A DNA stretch of 64,000 nt from Chitinophagales bacterium (GCA_017303875.1 JAFLBP010000034.1:1-64000); one strand, 5' to 3'; positions 44,201-51,534 are shown, numbered from the stretch's first letter. Notes: a model not told the origin generated them from the letters alone. A program made the numbers and translations.

Positions 44201-44551
44201 CAGGGCTTTTTTCTCACGCGCGATGCCCAATGCGGTAACCACCGCTTCTTCCAGTACCTGACCTGCGGAGAGCTGTACGTCAACGACATTGGAGGCGCCC
44301 AGCGTAATTTCCTGGGTAGCATAGCCGGTGTAAGTGAAAACCAGCACGGCGCCGTCGCCTGCAGGCACCTGAACGGTATAACGACCGTTCAAATCGGAGA
44401 TAGCGCCACTGTTACTGCCTTTAACGCGCACAGAGGCTCCGATGAGTGGCTCGTTGGTGTCGCCGGTAACAACACCGGAAACACTGCGTTGCGCCCATGC
44501 AACGCACACTGCCACACACAACATCACTAATGTTGTAAGCAATTGCTTCAT
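41261..44551 (-). CDS. SusC/RagA-family TonB-dependent transporter
   Basis: 1096 residues from ATG 44551 (a 21-codon extension lacks a signal peptide). Signal peptide, then a carboxypeptidase-regulatory-like domain (RSVSGVVTGDTNEPLIGASVRVKGSNSGAISDLNGRYTV), a plug (VTALGIAREKKALGYSATDVQ ... NIRGQASLTGNTQPLFVVDGIPFDNS) and a large 22-strand barrel ending EYGSAPTTRRFGINLSATF. It imports a ligand across the outer membrane with energy from TonB. It leads the SusC-SusD-lipoprotein unit; a -7 box lies 130 bases upstream. Confidence 0.95.
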   Translation of the reverse strand: MKQLLTTLVMLCVAVCVAWAQRSVSGVVTGDTNEPLIGASVRVKGSNSGAISDLNGRYTVQVPAGDGAVLVFTYTGYATQEITLGASNVVDVQLSAGQVLEEAVVTALGIAREKKALGYSATDVQSDQLQQRAEVDPVRALAGKVAGVNIQGAGGSPGMSTKINIRGQASLTGNTQPLFVVDGIPFDNSVRASTGASGGTQYSNRGFDIDPNNIESISVLKGAAAAALYGSRAANGVIVITTKTGSKKGRKGLEVTLNQNTTFEQVSGLPDYQNVYGQGSNQLYNGGFIGNWGAPFAEHVDRLNSTYGTAYSKVIEKYADGTPLPEGYVRHPLVSIPFAEAKGYPGVFPELFDAQGRPLAVKYQPFDFLGDFFETGLLNETAVNINAGGDKTSLSATVGRMTNNGIVPESKSSRTTLSFGGRAALDNGLTVSGNVSYVNTQQGNPPMGGSLFGGNFGTADASIFTRLYFLPRNYNLSDYPFENPVNGNNVFYRALDNPFWLVKNSRYTSDVNRAFGNLALSYDLTKWLNFTARGGMNAYTDFRKYELRSGGEADANGGVWTDNLSNREVDLTYLATVKTGIGSDFDFTGIVGLNMNERRFKRDFIGGDGIISPGTNQLSATSTQNVGFQEQELQRLYGLFGDLQLGFRDYWFVGITARNDWASTLPIKNNSFFYPSINTSLVLTDLLGVKSKVLDFAKVRAAWSQVGNQARPYQTQTTYRIEQVFTTVGGNIINQATLDNTLGNADLRHELTTEIELGTDLRFFRNRVGVDFTWYKRNSTAQITETQVPASSGFTSAIVNAGEVQNKGIELGLELWPFKNDKGFSWQANINLQRNRALVVSSGEGGDIFIGGFNSSLGAIHRSGLPYGQIFGTAIARDDAGNRLIDKTTGLTIITSTSQVIGDPNADFLLSWVNTLSWKGFSLTTLLDWKQGGDMYLTTGGSLLARGQLAITEDREALRVIPGVYGDPQSETAILDENGNTIRNTVPVTAFDYFFSNGFGPYGADETNVYDATVIRLRELSLGYTFPKKWLARTPLGSLRLSVSGRNLWFVAPNFIEGLNLDPEVLGETAESNVQGFEYGSAPTTRRFGINLSATF

Positions 44552-44681
44552 ACAAAAATTTGATTTGGTTAACAAAAAATGAAATATTAAAACAATTCCG
44601 GAGAAGGAATTCACGAAGACCTGTTGGTTTCCCAGAGGAATATTCTATGGCGAATGGTTCTTTTCAGTCGTAAAGGAACGA

Positions 44682-44689
44682 CAAATGTA
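44682..44689 (-). promoter_or_regulatory. Bacteroidota -7 box TACATTTG for SusC
   Basis: Implies a leader of about 125 bases; no -33 TTG at 19-21 bases. Confidence 0.45.
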
Positions 44690-44875
44690 ATACTGTAGCA
44701 ATACTTTTAATTACAAAATTATGACTAAGACGAAATCAAAAAGAAATACCTCAAACTTTCTAATGTTGCGGTAAGCCTGAATTATTGCTTGCAAACCAGG
44801 TCTTATTGGTTCATTATCAATAATTTAATGAAAAAATAATATTGTTTGCAACTTGCAGGGTAGCCACTATTATTA

Positions 44876-44907
44876 CGACCGCGCCTTGCGGTCGCCTAAT
44901 TTTTTTG
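44876..44907 (+). terminator. Orphan intrinsic terminator
   Basis: 7-bp arms CGACCGC / GCGGTCG with a 5-base loop, followed by CCTAATTTTTTT. No plus-strand gene ends here, so it marks the end of an unseen short RNA or guards the next promoter. Confidence 0.65.
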
Positions 44908-44931
44908 GGCAAATGATCCGCCAGTATTTTC

Positions 44932-44939
44932 TACTTTTG
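44932..44939 (+). promoter_or_regulatory. Bacteroidota -7 box TACTTTTG
   Basis: 49 bases before ATG 44989 of the small membrane protein gene. Confidence 0.5.
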
Positions 44940-44988
44940 CATCTTTGTTTGAAAGGATCCTCAATCAGCCGACTAAAACAGCATTGCC

Positions 44989-45246
44989 ATGTCTACCGAT
45001 CAACGCATCCGCAGCCGAAAGGCATTTCGCCAACCCATGGCCGTCATAGGTATCTGTATGACCGTTTTTTACATCGGGTTTGGTTCTTTTTTACTGCTTT
45101 ACCCCAACCTGATTAGTGCTTATCCGGCATTTATCCAGCAACTTTTTGCTGCAATGTTGCTGGTGTACGGCGTATTCAGGGGTTGGCGGGTATATAATGA
45201 CTATTTTCGCCGCCAGCCTGAAACCGAAGCCGAAATCGAAGCATAA
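44989..45246 (+). CDS. Small two-helix membrane protein
   Basis: 85 residues with two hydrophobic segments: about 17-38 (AVIGICMTVFYIGFGSFLLLYP) and 46-63 (IQQLFAAMLLVYGVFRGW). It ends in a charged EAEIEA tail. Proteins of this kind are seen in front of PstS-like/TPR gene pairs in Bacteroidota; the role is unknown. It has its own -7 box and is 51 bases ahead of the PstS-like gene. Confidence 0.65.
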   Translation: MSTDQRIRSRKAFRQPMAVIGICMTVFYIGFGSFLLLYPNLISAYPAFIQQLFAAMLLVYGVFRGWRVYNDYFRRQPETEAEIEA

Positions 45247-45297
45247 ATGGCTGCCGGAGCGGTATAACTTTCCGATCAAACCTAAACACATACCACC

Positions 45298-46251
45298 ATG
45301 TTTGCTCAATTCAGAAATCAGGGACTGCAATCCCTGATCTTATTTGCTGCGCTTGTTGCTTTTAGCCTCTTTACGGCTTGCGACAACGGGAACAGCGGCG
45401 CCAAAGTATCCGATTCTCCGGTTTCCGGCGAACTTCGAATCATGGTCGATGAAGGGTTCCAGCCAATCATCTCCAGCGCCGTGGATGTTTTTGATTCTGT
45501 CTATCGACTTGCAAAAATACACCCGACTTTTACTGCCGAAGGGGTGGCCGTCAAAGCGCTGATGGATGATTCCATCCAATTCATCATCATTCCGCGCCAA
45601 CTCAGCGCCGCCGAGTTGGGTTATTTCAAAAATCGCGGCTATGAGCCGGAAACAACGCCCATTGCACATGATGCTATCGCATTTATCCTGAATCCGGCGA
45701 ACAACGACACCATTATATCTGTCGAGCAGCTCAAAGGAATTTTTAATGGCAGCGTCGCCAACTGGTCGGAGATCAGCGGCAAATCCTCGCTTGGTAAAAT
45801 TCAGATCGTTTTTGACAACCCCGCTTCTTCCATTGTACGCTATGTGCGCGACAGTATCTCCGGCGCGGCCCTGCCCCCCAATGCAGCAGCTCTGCAAAAT
45901 AATGCCCAGGTGCTGGACTATGTTGCCAAAAATAAAAATGCCATCGGTATCATCGCCGCCAACTGGATTTCAGATACCGATGATAAAGGTGCGCAACATT
46001 TTCGCTCGGAAATTCGTATTGTAGATGTACTCTCGCCTTTGTACAAAAAACCAAGGGGCCCATATCAGGCGTATCTCCAACTTAATCAATACCCTTACCG
46101 CCGAACGATGTATTGCATTAATGGCCAGCCCAAACGCGGGGTAGGGCTCGGCTTTGCATCTTTTCTGGCTGGCCGCGACGGGCAACTCATCATCCTGAAA
46201 GACGGTATGCTGCCCGCCTCCATGCCCCCGCGCATCATAAGCGTTCAATAA
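45298..46251 (+). CDS. PstS-like substrate-binding lipoprotein
   Basis: 317 residues; lipobox AFSLFTAC. The PBP-like fold of the phosphate-binding family is visible: SGELRIMVDEGFQPIISSAVDVFDSVY, IIIPRQLSAAEL, PIAHDAIAFILNPANNDTIISVEQLKGIFNG and the C-terminal YPYRRTMYCINGQPKRGVGLGFASFLAG. No PstC/A/B transporter genes are adjacent, so it may not feed an ABC importer. It is followed by a large TPR protein, a pairing often found beside ExbB/ExbD/TonB genes in Bacteroidota. The stop codon lies in a hairpin arm. Confidence 0.82.
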   Translation: MFAQFRNQGLQSLILFAALVAFSLFTACDNGNSGAKVSDSPVSGELRIMVDEGFQPIISSAVDVFDSVYRLAKIHPTFTAEGVAVKALMDDSIQFIIIPRQLSAAELGYFKNRGYEPETTPIAHDAIAFILNPANNDTIISVEQLKGIFNGSVANWSEISGKSSLGKIQIVFDNPASSIVRYVRDSISGAALPPNAAALQNNAQVLDYVAKNKNAIGIIAANWISDTDDKGAQHFRSEIRIVDVLSPLYKKPRGPYQAYLQLNQYPYRRTMYCINGQPKRGVGLGFASFLAGRDGQLIILKDGMLPASMPPRIISVQ

Positions 46252-46356
46252 CGATGAACGATGAGTGATGAACGATGAATGCTGACTGATAACTGATATC
46301 TGATGTATTATGTTTTTGTAAAATAATTCATCGTTCATCGCTCATAGTTCATCGTT
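46250..46356. repeat. Iterated-word hairpin (word GATGAAC), loop with a second word
   Basis: Arms at 46250-46280 and 46326-46356 pair in 29 of 31 positions and are made of GATGAAC/GATGAGT words. The loop holds GACTGATAACTGATATCTGATG, cousins of the word used at 9140-9210. The left arm includes the TAA stop of the PstS-like gene. Confidence 0.85.
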
Positions 46357-46484
46357 AAAAATCATAAATTGTCGTTAAACTCAAAATACTTTGTGGACTT
46401 TCTTTCAAAAAAGCGTCTGAATATTTGAACTTTGCGGCTTCAATGCGCAAGCAATTGATCACATTAAAAATCATTTCACACACA

Positions 46485-48152
46485 ATGACAACTTTCCTGA
46501 AAAAAGCCCTCTTCGTTATCGTGGCTTTTGTATGTGCATTTCAGCTATCCGCACAAACGGCAGCCGACGGTTTCGCGGCCATGCAGTTGGAGGATTGGGA
46601 TAAGGCAATCAGCATCTACGGCGAACTGGTAAAAAAAGATCCTGTGGATCAGGCTTCCTGGCTCAGCTTGGGCAGCGCATATACCCTTAAAGGGGATAAG
46701 GCTAAAGCCAAAGAAGCCTATGATGCAGCATTTAATGCCAAACCGGAAGGCGCGTATGGCTTTATCGCCAACGCACGGAATGCATTTTTGCAAAACAACA
46801 TCACGGTAGTAGATGAGCAACTGAAAAAAGCTGCCAAAGCCGGCAAAAAAGACCCGGTGGCCATGCGCCTGATCGGTGAAACCTACCTGTTCACCGAACC
46901 CGGCGTCAAGCCGAATTTTGTGCGCGCCGAAGCCCTGCTCAAAGAAGCCTACGATGCCAGCCCGAAAAATGTACAGGTCATCATGGCACTGGCATACTGC
47001 TACAACGAAATGCCCAATGGCGGTGAAGCTGCCCGTTACTACGAACTGGCCGAACAGCTGGAGGCGCGCAATCCTTTGATCAAATATCGCCTCGCCCGCG
47101 TATACAAAGCCGGTAAAATTTACCCGCGCTTCCTCGACTACTGCGATCGCGCCGTATCTGTTGCACCCAACTACACGCCCGCCCTGCGCGCCAAAGCAGA
47201 ATACCTCTACTTCGCCCGCAAATGGGAAGATGCAACGGCTGCCTACAAAGAACTCGTAGCCAATGGCGCAGAAGTGCGTATCGAAGATGAAATGCAGCTC
47301 GCCAACTGCCTGTTCATTACCAAAGACTGCAAAGGTTGCAGCGAACTGGTAGAGAAAATCCTGAAAAAAGACGGTACCAAAAACTACCTGCGCCGCCTGC
47401 AAGCCTACTGCGATTACGAAAACGGCGAGTTCAAACGCGGTATGGATCAACTGAACGACTACTTTAAAATGGTACAGCCGGAGAAAATTATTGCTTCCGA
47501 CTACCTGTACTTAGGCCGTTTTATGGTTAAAACCGGTGGCGATACCAGCGTTGCAGCCGAAAATATGAAAAAGTCAATTGCTCTGGACTCTATGTCGTGG
47601 CCTTTGTATAAAGAGGTAGCTGAGCTTTACACCCGTCAGCGCAACTACTGCAGTGCTGCTGATTCCTGGAAAATGTACATGGACTCCGTAAGCAAGCAGG
47701 ATCCGAATGATTACTATCGCTGGGGTATCGCTACGTACTTCTGCAAAGACGACAGCCTGCGCTACCAGAAGTCGGAGAAAATCTTCATGAAGCTCGAAGA
47801 ACTCAGCCCCCAGGCAACCCTCGGCTGGCTCTGGGCCGGCAAAGCAGCAAAAAATGCTTACGACCCTTCCGCAGAAGCGATTGCCGCTGATCCGGAAAAA
47901 GCCAAAGAATATGGCAAGGCCCGTGTGCACTGGGAGAAGTATGTAGAGGTGGCTTACCCAACCAAAGACAAGTATAAAAAAGACCTGGCCGACGTGCTGG
48001 AATACCTCTCTTACTGCTATTTTGTGAGCCGCGAGACGGAAAAATTCAACGACGCGACAACCAAATGGCGCGAAGTGGATCCGGATGATCTGGCCAAGAT
48101 TGACGAGATGGTGAAGGAGTTTAATACGCCGCAGCCAGAAGATAAAAAGTAG
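46485..48152 (+). CDS. Exported tetratricopeptide-repeat protein
   Basis: 555 residues from ATG 46485 (MTTFLKKALFVIVAFVCAFQLSAQ is the signal peptide; 20 upstream codons are rejected). TPR units run nearly throughout, starting ADGFAAMQLEDWDKAISIYGELVKKDP and DQASWLSLGSAYTLKGDKAKAKEAYDAAF, with further helical pairs to the end. The C-terminus is charged (FNTPQPEDKK). It is likely a periplasmic scaffold. It is in a unit with the PstS-like gene, though a hairpin stands between them. Confidence 0.85.
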   Translation: MTTFLKKALFVIVAFVCAFQLSAQTAADGFAAMQLEDWDKAISIYGELVKKDPVDQASWLSLGSAYTLKGDKAKAKEAYDAAFNAKPEGAYGFIANARNAFLQNNITVVDEQLKKAAKAGKKDPVAMRLIGETYLFTEPGVKPNFVRAEALLKEAYDASPKNVQVIMALAYCYNEMPNGGEAARYYELAEQLEARNPLIKYRLARVYKAGKIYPRFLDYCDRAVSVAPNYTPALRAKAEYLYFARKWEDATAAYKELVANGAEVRIEDEMQLANCLFITKDCKGCSELVEKILKKDGTKNYLRRLQAYCDYENGEFKRGMDQLNDYFKMVQPEKIIASDYLYLGRFMVKTGGDTSVAAENMKKSIALDSMSWPLYKEVAELYTRQRNYCSAADSWKMYMDSVSKQDPNDYYRWGIATYFCKDDSLRYQKSEKIFMKLEELSPQATLGWLWAGKAAKNAYDPSAEAIAADPEKAKEYGKARVHWEKYVEVAYPTKDKYKKDLADVLEYLSYCYFVSRETEKFNDATTKWREVDPDDLAKIDEMVKEFNTPQPEDKK

Positions 48153-48183
48153 TGCGCAAAGCTTTTTTTGAAGCACAATAACA

Positions 48184-48214
48184 AACGCCCTGTGAGCATT
48201 GCTCACAGGGCGTT
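48184..48214. terminator. Bidirectional intrinsic terminator
   Basis: Perfect 14-bp arms AACGCCCTGTGAGC / GCTCACAGGGCGTT with a 3-base loop (ATT), followed by ATTTGTT; between convergent genes. Confidence 0.88.
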
Positions 48215-48248
48215 ATTTGTTAGGGTTCGGATGTGCAGTAAGCGCGTC

Positions 48249-48545
48249 TCAGGAAAAAATTGCTTCGTACAGCACCCCTTCTCCGTCAAACCCGACCGGC
48301 ACAAAAAAAACATCGAGGTTTCCTTTATCCGGATGCTCTAAGGTAAAAGTCGTCTGTTCGTAGTACTGCGTTTTTTGCTCACTTCTGACAACGATTGCAA
48401 AGGGATCACGCGTTAAAGGCGAGTGATTCACCACCTTCCGAACCTGAACGAGTGTGGTCGGAAATCGAACCAAATCACCAAAGCTCAGGTAAATGGTTTG
48501 ATTCAGATACGGCTCAAAGTCCGAAATTTCAAGGGTGTCAAGCAT
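48249..48545 (-). CDS. DUF6916-like protein, end of the tail-collar unit
   Basis: 98 residues from ATG 48545; the longer ORF start (11 codons upstream) overlaps the preceding gene. MLDTLEISDFEPYLNQTIYLSF ... VRKVVNHSPLTRDPFAIVVRSE ... YYEQTTFTLEHPDKGNLDVFFVPVGFDGEGVLYEAIFS matches the small DUF6916 family, usually found next to phage-tail-collar (microcystin-dependent) proteins. A compact beta fold is likely. Function unknown. It follows the third collar gene by 10 bases. Confidence 0.8.
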   Translation of the reverse strand: MLDTLEISDFEPYLNQTIYLSFGDLVRFPTTLVQVRKVVNHSPLTRDPFAIVVRSEQKTQYYEQTTFTLEHPDKGNLDVFFVPVGFDGEGVLYEAIFS

Positions 48546-48555
48546 ACTTCGGTAT

Positions 48556-49068
48556 TTAGTTGCGCGGCGGGAAAACACCCTGAAGCGCGATGCAGAAATT
48601 GAGGGTCAGGTAAGGCTGCATGTTGTTATGCGGTTGGTCTCCCCCCGAAGGTGCCAGTGCATTTGCGGCAAGGAAGACATTGGGACCGGCGGTTCCATAA
48701 ACGGCAGCGCCTGTTGAGCGCGCCATTAAAAACGGGGTGTTCACATCACCTACATCTGCAACGGCCTTTGAAGTGTGGTTATGCGCCGGTATTTCAGACT
48801 CTAAAAGCGAGACCGTGGATGATCCGCTAGTTTCACCAAGATCGCGTAAGCTTAATCCCGGGCCTTGTCCGGGGTGCATCGGCGCTCTGCCCTGCAAATC
48901 CGGAAGGGCAAAATTGCTTTTGCCATTGCCGCCGTAGGTGGTGCCGAGTAAGGAAAAAAGTGCTGTATTTTGAGAGAGCGGTAAAAGTTGCCCGTTGCAA
49001 AATGCCCAACCTTTGGGAGGGAAATTAAACGGGAAAATTCGAATTTCCGCTACAAATGGATCTGCCAT
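48556..49068 (-). CDS. Phage tail collar-domain protein (MdpB-like), paralogue 3
   Basis: 170 residues. MADPFVAEIRIFPFNFPPKGWAFCNGQLLPLSQNTALFSLLGTTYGGNGKSNFALPDLQGR is the tail-collar (microcystin-dependent protein) signature. The C-terminus is the family ending (HNNMQPYLTLNFCIALQGVFPPRN). It has no signal peptide. Known relatives are found as surface or tail-fibre tip proteins. It lies 17 bases after paralogue 2. The DLGETSGSS and NHTSKAVADVGDVN loops differ from the other copies. Confidence 0.92.
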   Translation of the reverse strand: MADPFVAEIRIFPFNFPPKGWAFCNGQLLPLSQNTALFSLLGTTYGGNGKSNFALPDLQGRAPMHPGQGPGLSLRDLGETSGSSTVSLLESEIPAHNHTSKAVADVGDVNTPFLMARSTGAAVYGTAGPNVFLAANALAPSGGDQPHNNMQPYLTLNFCIALQGVFPPRN

Positions 49069-49085
49069 AGCTTTGATTTTTTAAA

Positions 49086-49604
49086 TTAGGAGGGAGAAGG
49101 GAAAATGCCGAAGAGCGAGATAATGAAATCGACACAGAGGAAAGGCTGCATGTTTTCATGCGGCTGGCTTCCGCCGGTAGAAGTTACAATACCTGCATTC
49201 ATATCCTGATTGGGGTTGTCGTCGAAGTACATGTTCACTTGTGTAGAAAGCCCAAGCAGGTTGTTGGCAGGATTGGGCGTATTAGCCACACCATTGTAGG
49301 CTAATAACGCATGGTTATGAGCGGGCATCTGAGCGCTTGTAACGGTTACCGTCTCTGTGCCAAAAGACTCGGCCAGAACTCGGCTGGAGAGACCCGGGCC
49401 CGATCCCTGGTGTATCGGCATACGCCCGCGGAGATCGGGCAGGGCAAATGTGTTTTGTCCGTCGCCACCATAGGTGGTACCGATCAATTGAAAAAGTGTT
49501 TCATATTCGGAAATCGGCAGGAGTTGGCCTTCACAAAACATCCAGCCAGCTGGTGCGAAGTTACCTGCAAACATGCGGATTTCACCAACATAAGGTTGTG
49601 CCAT
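49086..49604 (-). CDS. Phage tail collar-domain protein (MdpB-like), paralogue 2
   Basis: 172 residues: AQPYVGEIRMFAGNFAPAGWMFCEGQLLPISEYETLFQLIGTTYGGDGQNTFALPDLRGRMPIHQG, then variable loop and ending HENMQPFLCVDFIISLFGIFPSPS. It is the most divergent of the three copies in its last 15 residues, which lack the INFCIALQG block. The collar fold has a conserved GNG/GDG calcium-like turn. It sits 27 bases after paralogue 1. Confidence 0.92.
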   Translation of the reverse strand: MAQPYVGEIRMFAGNFAPAGWMFCEGQLLPISEYETLFQLIGTTYGGDGQNTFALPDLRGRMPIHQGSGPGLSSRVLAESFGTETVTVTSAQMPAHNHALLAYNGVANTPNPANNLLGLSTQVNMYFDDNPNQDMNAGIVTSTGGSQPHENMQPFLCVDFIISLFGIFPSPS

Positions 49605-49631
49605 CGTTGATCAATTTTGTTGTTGGGAAAT

Positions 49632-50153
49632 TTAGTTTTGACTCGGGAAAATTCCTTGTAAAGCAATGCAAAAATTGATCACTAAGCTCGGCGCCATGTT
49701 GTTGTGTGGCTGGCTTCCTCCCGTTACACTGATCGCGCCCGGACTGAGCGTAACCAACCCGGGGCTGCCGGCGCCACTCGAATAAATTTCTGCGGGGGCG
49801 CTGTTCGACAGGAAATTACCGCTCGGGTTAGACACATTGGCGCTGCCATTGCTGGGCGCTTTTGCCGTAAACTGGTGCGTGTGTGTTGGCATTTCAGCAA
49901 TAGTAAGGGTGTGCGCTTCCTGCCCCCCCCGCTCGCCAAGCGTAAAACCATCGCCTACGTGTATCGGGGTGCGGCCGCGCAGATCGGGCAAGGCAAAGTT
50001 AACCTGCCCATTACCGCCATAAGTAGTGCCAAGCAGGGAAAACAATGCCTGGTTCTGGTTAATCGGGAGGAGTTGTCCGTTGCACTGGGCCCAGCCCTGC
50101 GGTGCAAAGGAGAAACTCATCATCCTGATTTCGGACAAAAAAGGTTCAGCCAT
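49632..50153 (-). CDS. Phage tail collar-domain protein (MdpB-like), paralogue 1
   Basis: 173 residues: AEPFLSEIRMMSFSFAPQGWAQCNGQLLPINQNQALFSLLGTTYGGNGQVNFALPDLRGRTPIHVGDG, then a GERGGQEAHTLTIAEMPTHTHQF block and the ending HNNMAPSLVINFCIALQGIFPSQN. The three copies are alike at their ends and differ in the middle loop, as expected for a receptor-binding or ligand-binding surface. It is 48 bases behind the Tat-signal gene. Confidence 0.92.
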   Translation of the reverse strand: MAEPFLSEIRMMSFSFAPQGWAQCNGQLLPINQNQALFSLLGTTYGGNGQVNFALPDLRGRTPIHVGDGFTLGERGGQEAHTLTIAEMPTHTHQFTAKAPSNGSANVSNPSGNFLSNSAPAEIYSSGAGSPGLVTLSPGAISVTGGSQPHNNMAPSLVINFCIALQGIFPSQN

Positions 50154-50201
50154 AAATGAAAAGATTGTTAGTTAGAAAAAATGGGTAGAACGCGCCGGGG
50201 G

Positions 50202-50819
50202 TCAGCCCAACGTAGTATTGAGGCTATGCTTTGAGGTAAACTGTGCTTCGAAGACCAGAGACTTGCCCTGATGTACCTGGATTTTTGTTTGGGCCGTATT
50301 GTCGGAAAGTTGCGTTTTGGCCAGCACAGAACCTTGTAAGGTGCAGAATACCAATTCTTTATGCAATTGTTTGACACCAATTGGCAGCAGTGCTTCCGAT
50401 GATAGACCACTGCGGCAGAAAGCTTCCAGGTTATACCCGTTGAGCGTGGCGCTCTGGCGCCAGCTCATGCCGTCCGGACTGAAAAATACGGGAACGCGGT
50501 ATTCTGTCATGGCGGCGGCAGCAAGGCGTTGTACCATAGGAAAAAAGCAAAACTGCGCCTGGTCGGAAGTGCTGAAATAAACGGCATCAGCTGGAAGATC
50601 CAGTCCATCCTGACGATGGTGTGTGATGGCTTCCTGTACAAGTACCTGCAACGAATCGGGGAGGGCGTTTCGTTTGATGCGTTTGGCGTTGCATTGTTGA
50701 GCGAACTGAGCCGGCCAGTTGGTGAGTTGCAAGCTGTTGGCGGCGGCAAGTTTTGCGAGCGGAGTGCTCATTCCGAGTGCGCTTAATGCGCCTGCCCGCA
50801 AAAAAAATCTTCTATTCAT
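50202..50819 (-). CDS. Tat-signal hypothetical protein, first gene of the collar unit
   Basis: 205 residues starting MNRRFFLRAGALSALGMSTPLAKLAAAN, which has a twin-arginine motif (NRRFFLR) and a hydrophobic stretch. The mature part (QLTNWPAQFAQQCNAKRIKRNALPDSLQVLVQEAITHHRQDGLDLPADAVYFS) matches nothing I recognise. Export by Tat implies folding or cofactor loading before export. It is first in the collar unit, with a -7 box at 50873-50880. Its role in the unit is unknown. Confidence 0.65.
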   Translation of the reverse strand: MNRRFFLRAGALSALGMSTPLAKLAAANSLQLTNWPAQFAQQCNAKRIKRNALPDSLQVLVQEAITHHRQDGLDLPADAVYFSTSDQAQFCFFPMVQRLAAAAMTEYRVPVFFSPDGMSWRQSATLNGYNLEAFCRSGLSSEALLPIGVKQLHKELVFCTLQGSVLAKTQLSDNTAQTKIQVHQGKSLVFEAQFTSKHSLNTTLG

Positions 50820-50872
50820 GAGTTGGAAAATTGTAATGCGGCTTTTCGGGTAAATGAAATTTATTCAAAGCC

Positions 50873-50880
50873 CAAAGATA
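50873..50880 (-). promoter_or_regulatory. Bacteroidota -7 box TATCTTTG for the collar unit
   Basis: Minus-strand box 54 bases before ATG 50819; no clear -33 TTG. Confidence 0.5.
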
Positions 50881-50952
50881 AACGGGCTTTCTGTTTTTGT
50901 AATCATGAAAAAAGTTATTTTTTATTTTGAAAAATAAAAAATGCAAGCGCAT

Positions 50953-51462
50953 TCAAGGGTTTTCTTCCGGGTGCCATTCCATCAAAAAATATACCGGATG
51001 GTCTTCGCTGATCACTTTGAATCCGAGGCGTTGGTACAGGCGCAGGGCCTGATTGTAACGTTCCACATGTATGGTAACGGGCAGTTGCCGAGCAGCGCCC
51101 TGTTCGAGGATTGCCCGCAAAATGGCTTCCCCGATTCCTTTGTTTCGGAAGGGACGAAGCAGGGCAATGTCTACAATGCGGATTTCTTTTTCCCTGAAAT
51201 GCAGGTATAAGCGTCCGGCAGCTTCAGCGTTGTGCAGAATAATCATAAACCGGGCGCCGGCATACATCTCGGCATAATATTGATATTGCGCCTCGAATTG
51301 CTGCCGGATAAAAGCCGCTTTCTGTTCCTCATCCCATTGCGTAACCAAGGCCATTTCTTCTTCGCGGGAGCTACTATATATAAGGTGTAGCAAAGGTTTG
51401 TCATCGGGTGTGGTATCCCGGAAATCAATTATTGCACCTTTGGGAAGCGAAATTGTTTGCAT
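50953..51462 (-). CDS. GNAT-family N-acetyltransferase
   Basis: 169 residues from ATG 51462; the ORF extends 23 codons further but the family begins near MQTISLPKGAIIDFRDTTPDDKPLLHLIY. The acetyl-CoA loop appears as LLRPFRNKGIGEAILRAILEQG (motif A, with an RxxGxG-like RNKGIG) and the C-terminal YNQALRLYQRLGFKVISEDHPVYFLMEW. The substrate (amine of a protein or small molecule) is unknown. Cytoplasmic. It stands alone, divergent from the beta-helix gene. Confidence 0.85.
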   Translation of the reverse strand: MQTISLPKGAIIDFRDTTPDDKPLLHLIYSSSREEEMALVTQWDEEQKAAFIRQQFEAQYQYYAEMYAGARFMIILHNAEAAGRLYLHFREKEIRIVDIALLRPFRNKGIGEAILRAILEQGAARQLPVTIHVERYNQALRLYQRLGFKVISEDHPVYFLMEWHPEENP

Positions 51463-51534
51463 AACGGAGTGTGATGAGCAGGAGTATGGCGTAATGTTAA
51501 ATTTTGAACCGGTTTTAAAAAAGGCCTGCAAAAC

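Larger units (their letters stand above)
44552..44988. other. Divergent regulatory region between SusC and the small membrane protein
   Basis: No gene. It contains a minus-strand -7 box for SusC (44682-44689), a plus-strand intrinsic terminator (44876-44907) and a plus-strand -7 box (44932-44939). The segment 44700-44860 is AT-rich. No sigma/anti-sigma pair is adjacent to the SusC gene. Confidence 0.6.

Noticed and set aside
43487..44530. 347-codon plus-strand frame opposite SusC
   Set aside because: Antisense to a strongly supported SusC gene, without motifs; the same holds for the plus-strand frame 41645-42637.
48249..50819. Prophage
   Set aside because: Only collar-domain and DUF6916 proteins are present; there is no terminase, capsid, portal, integrase or att repeat.
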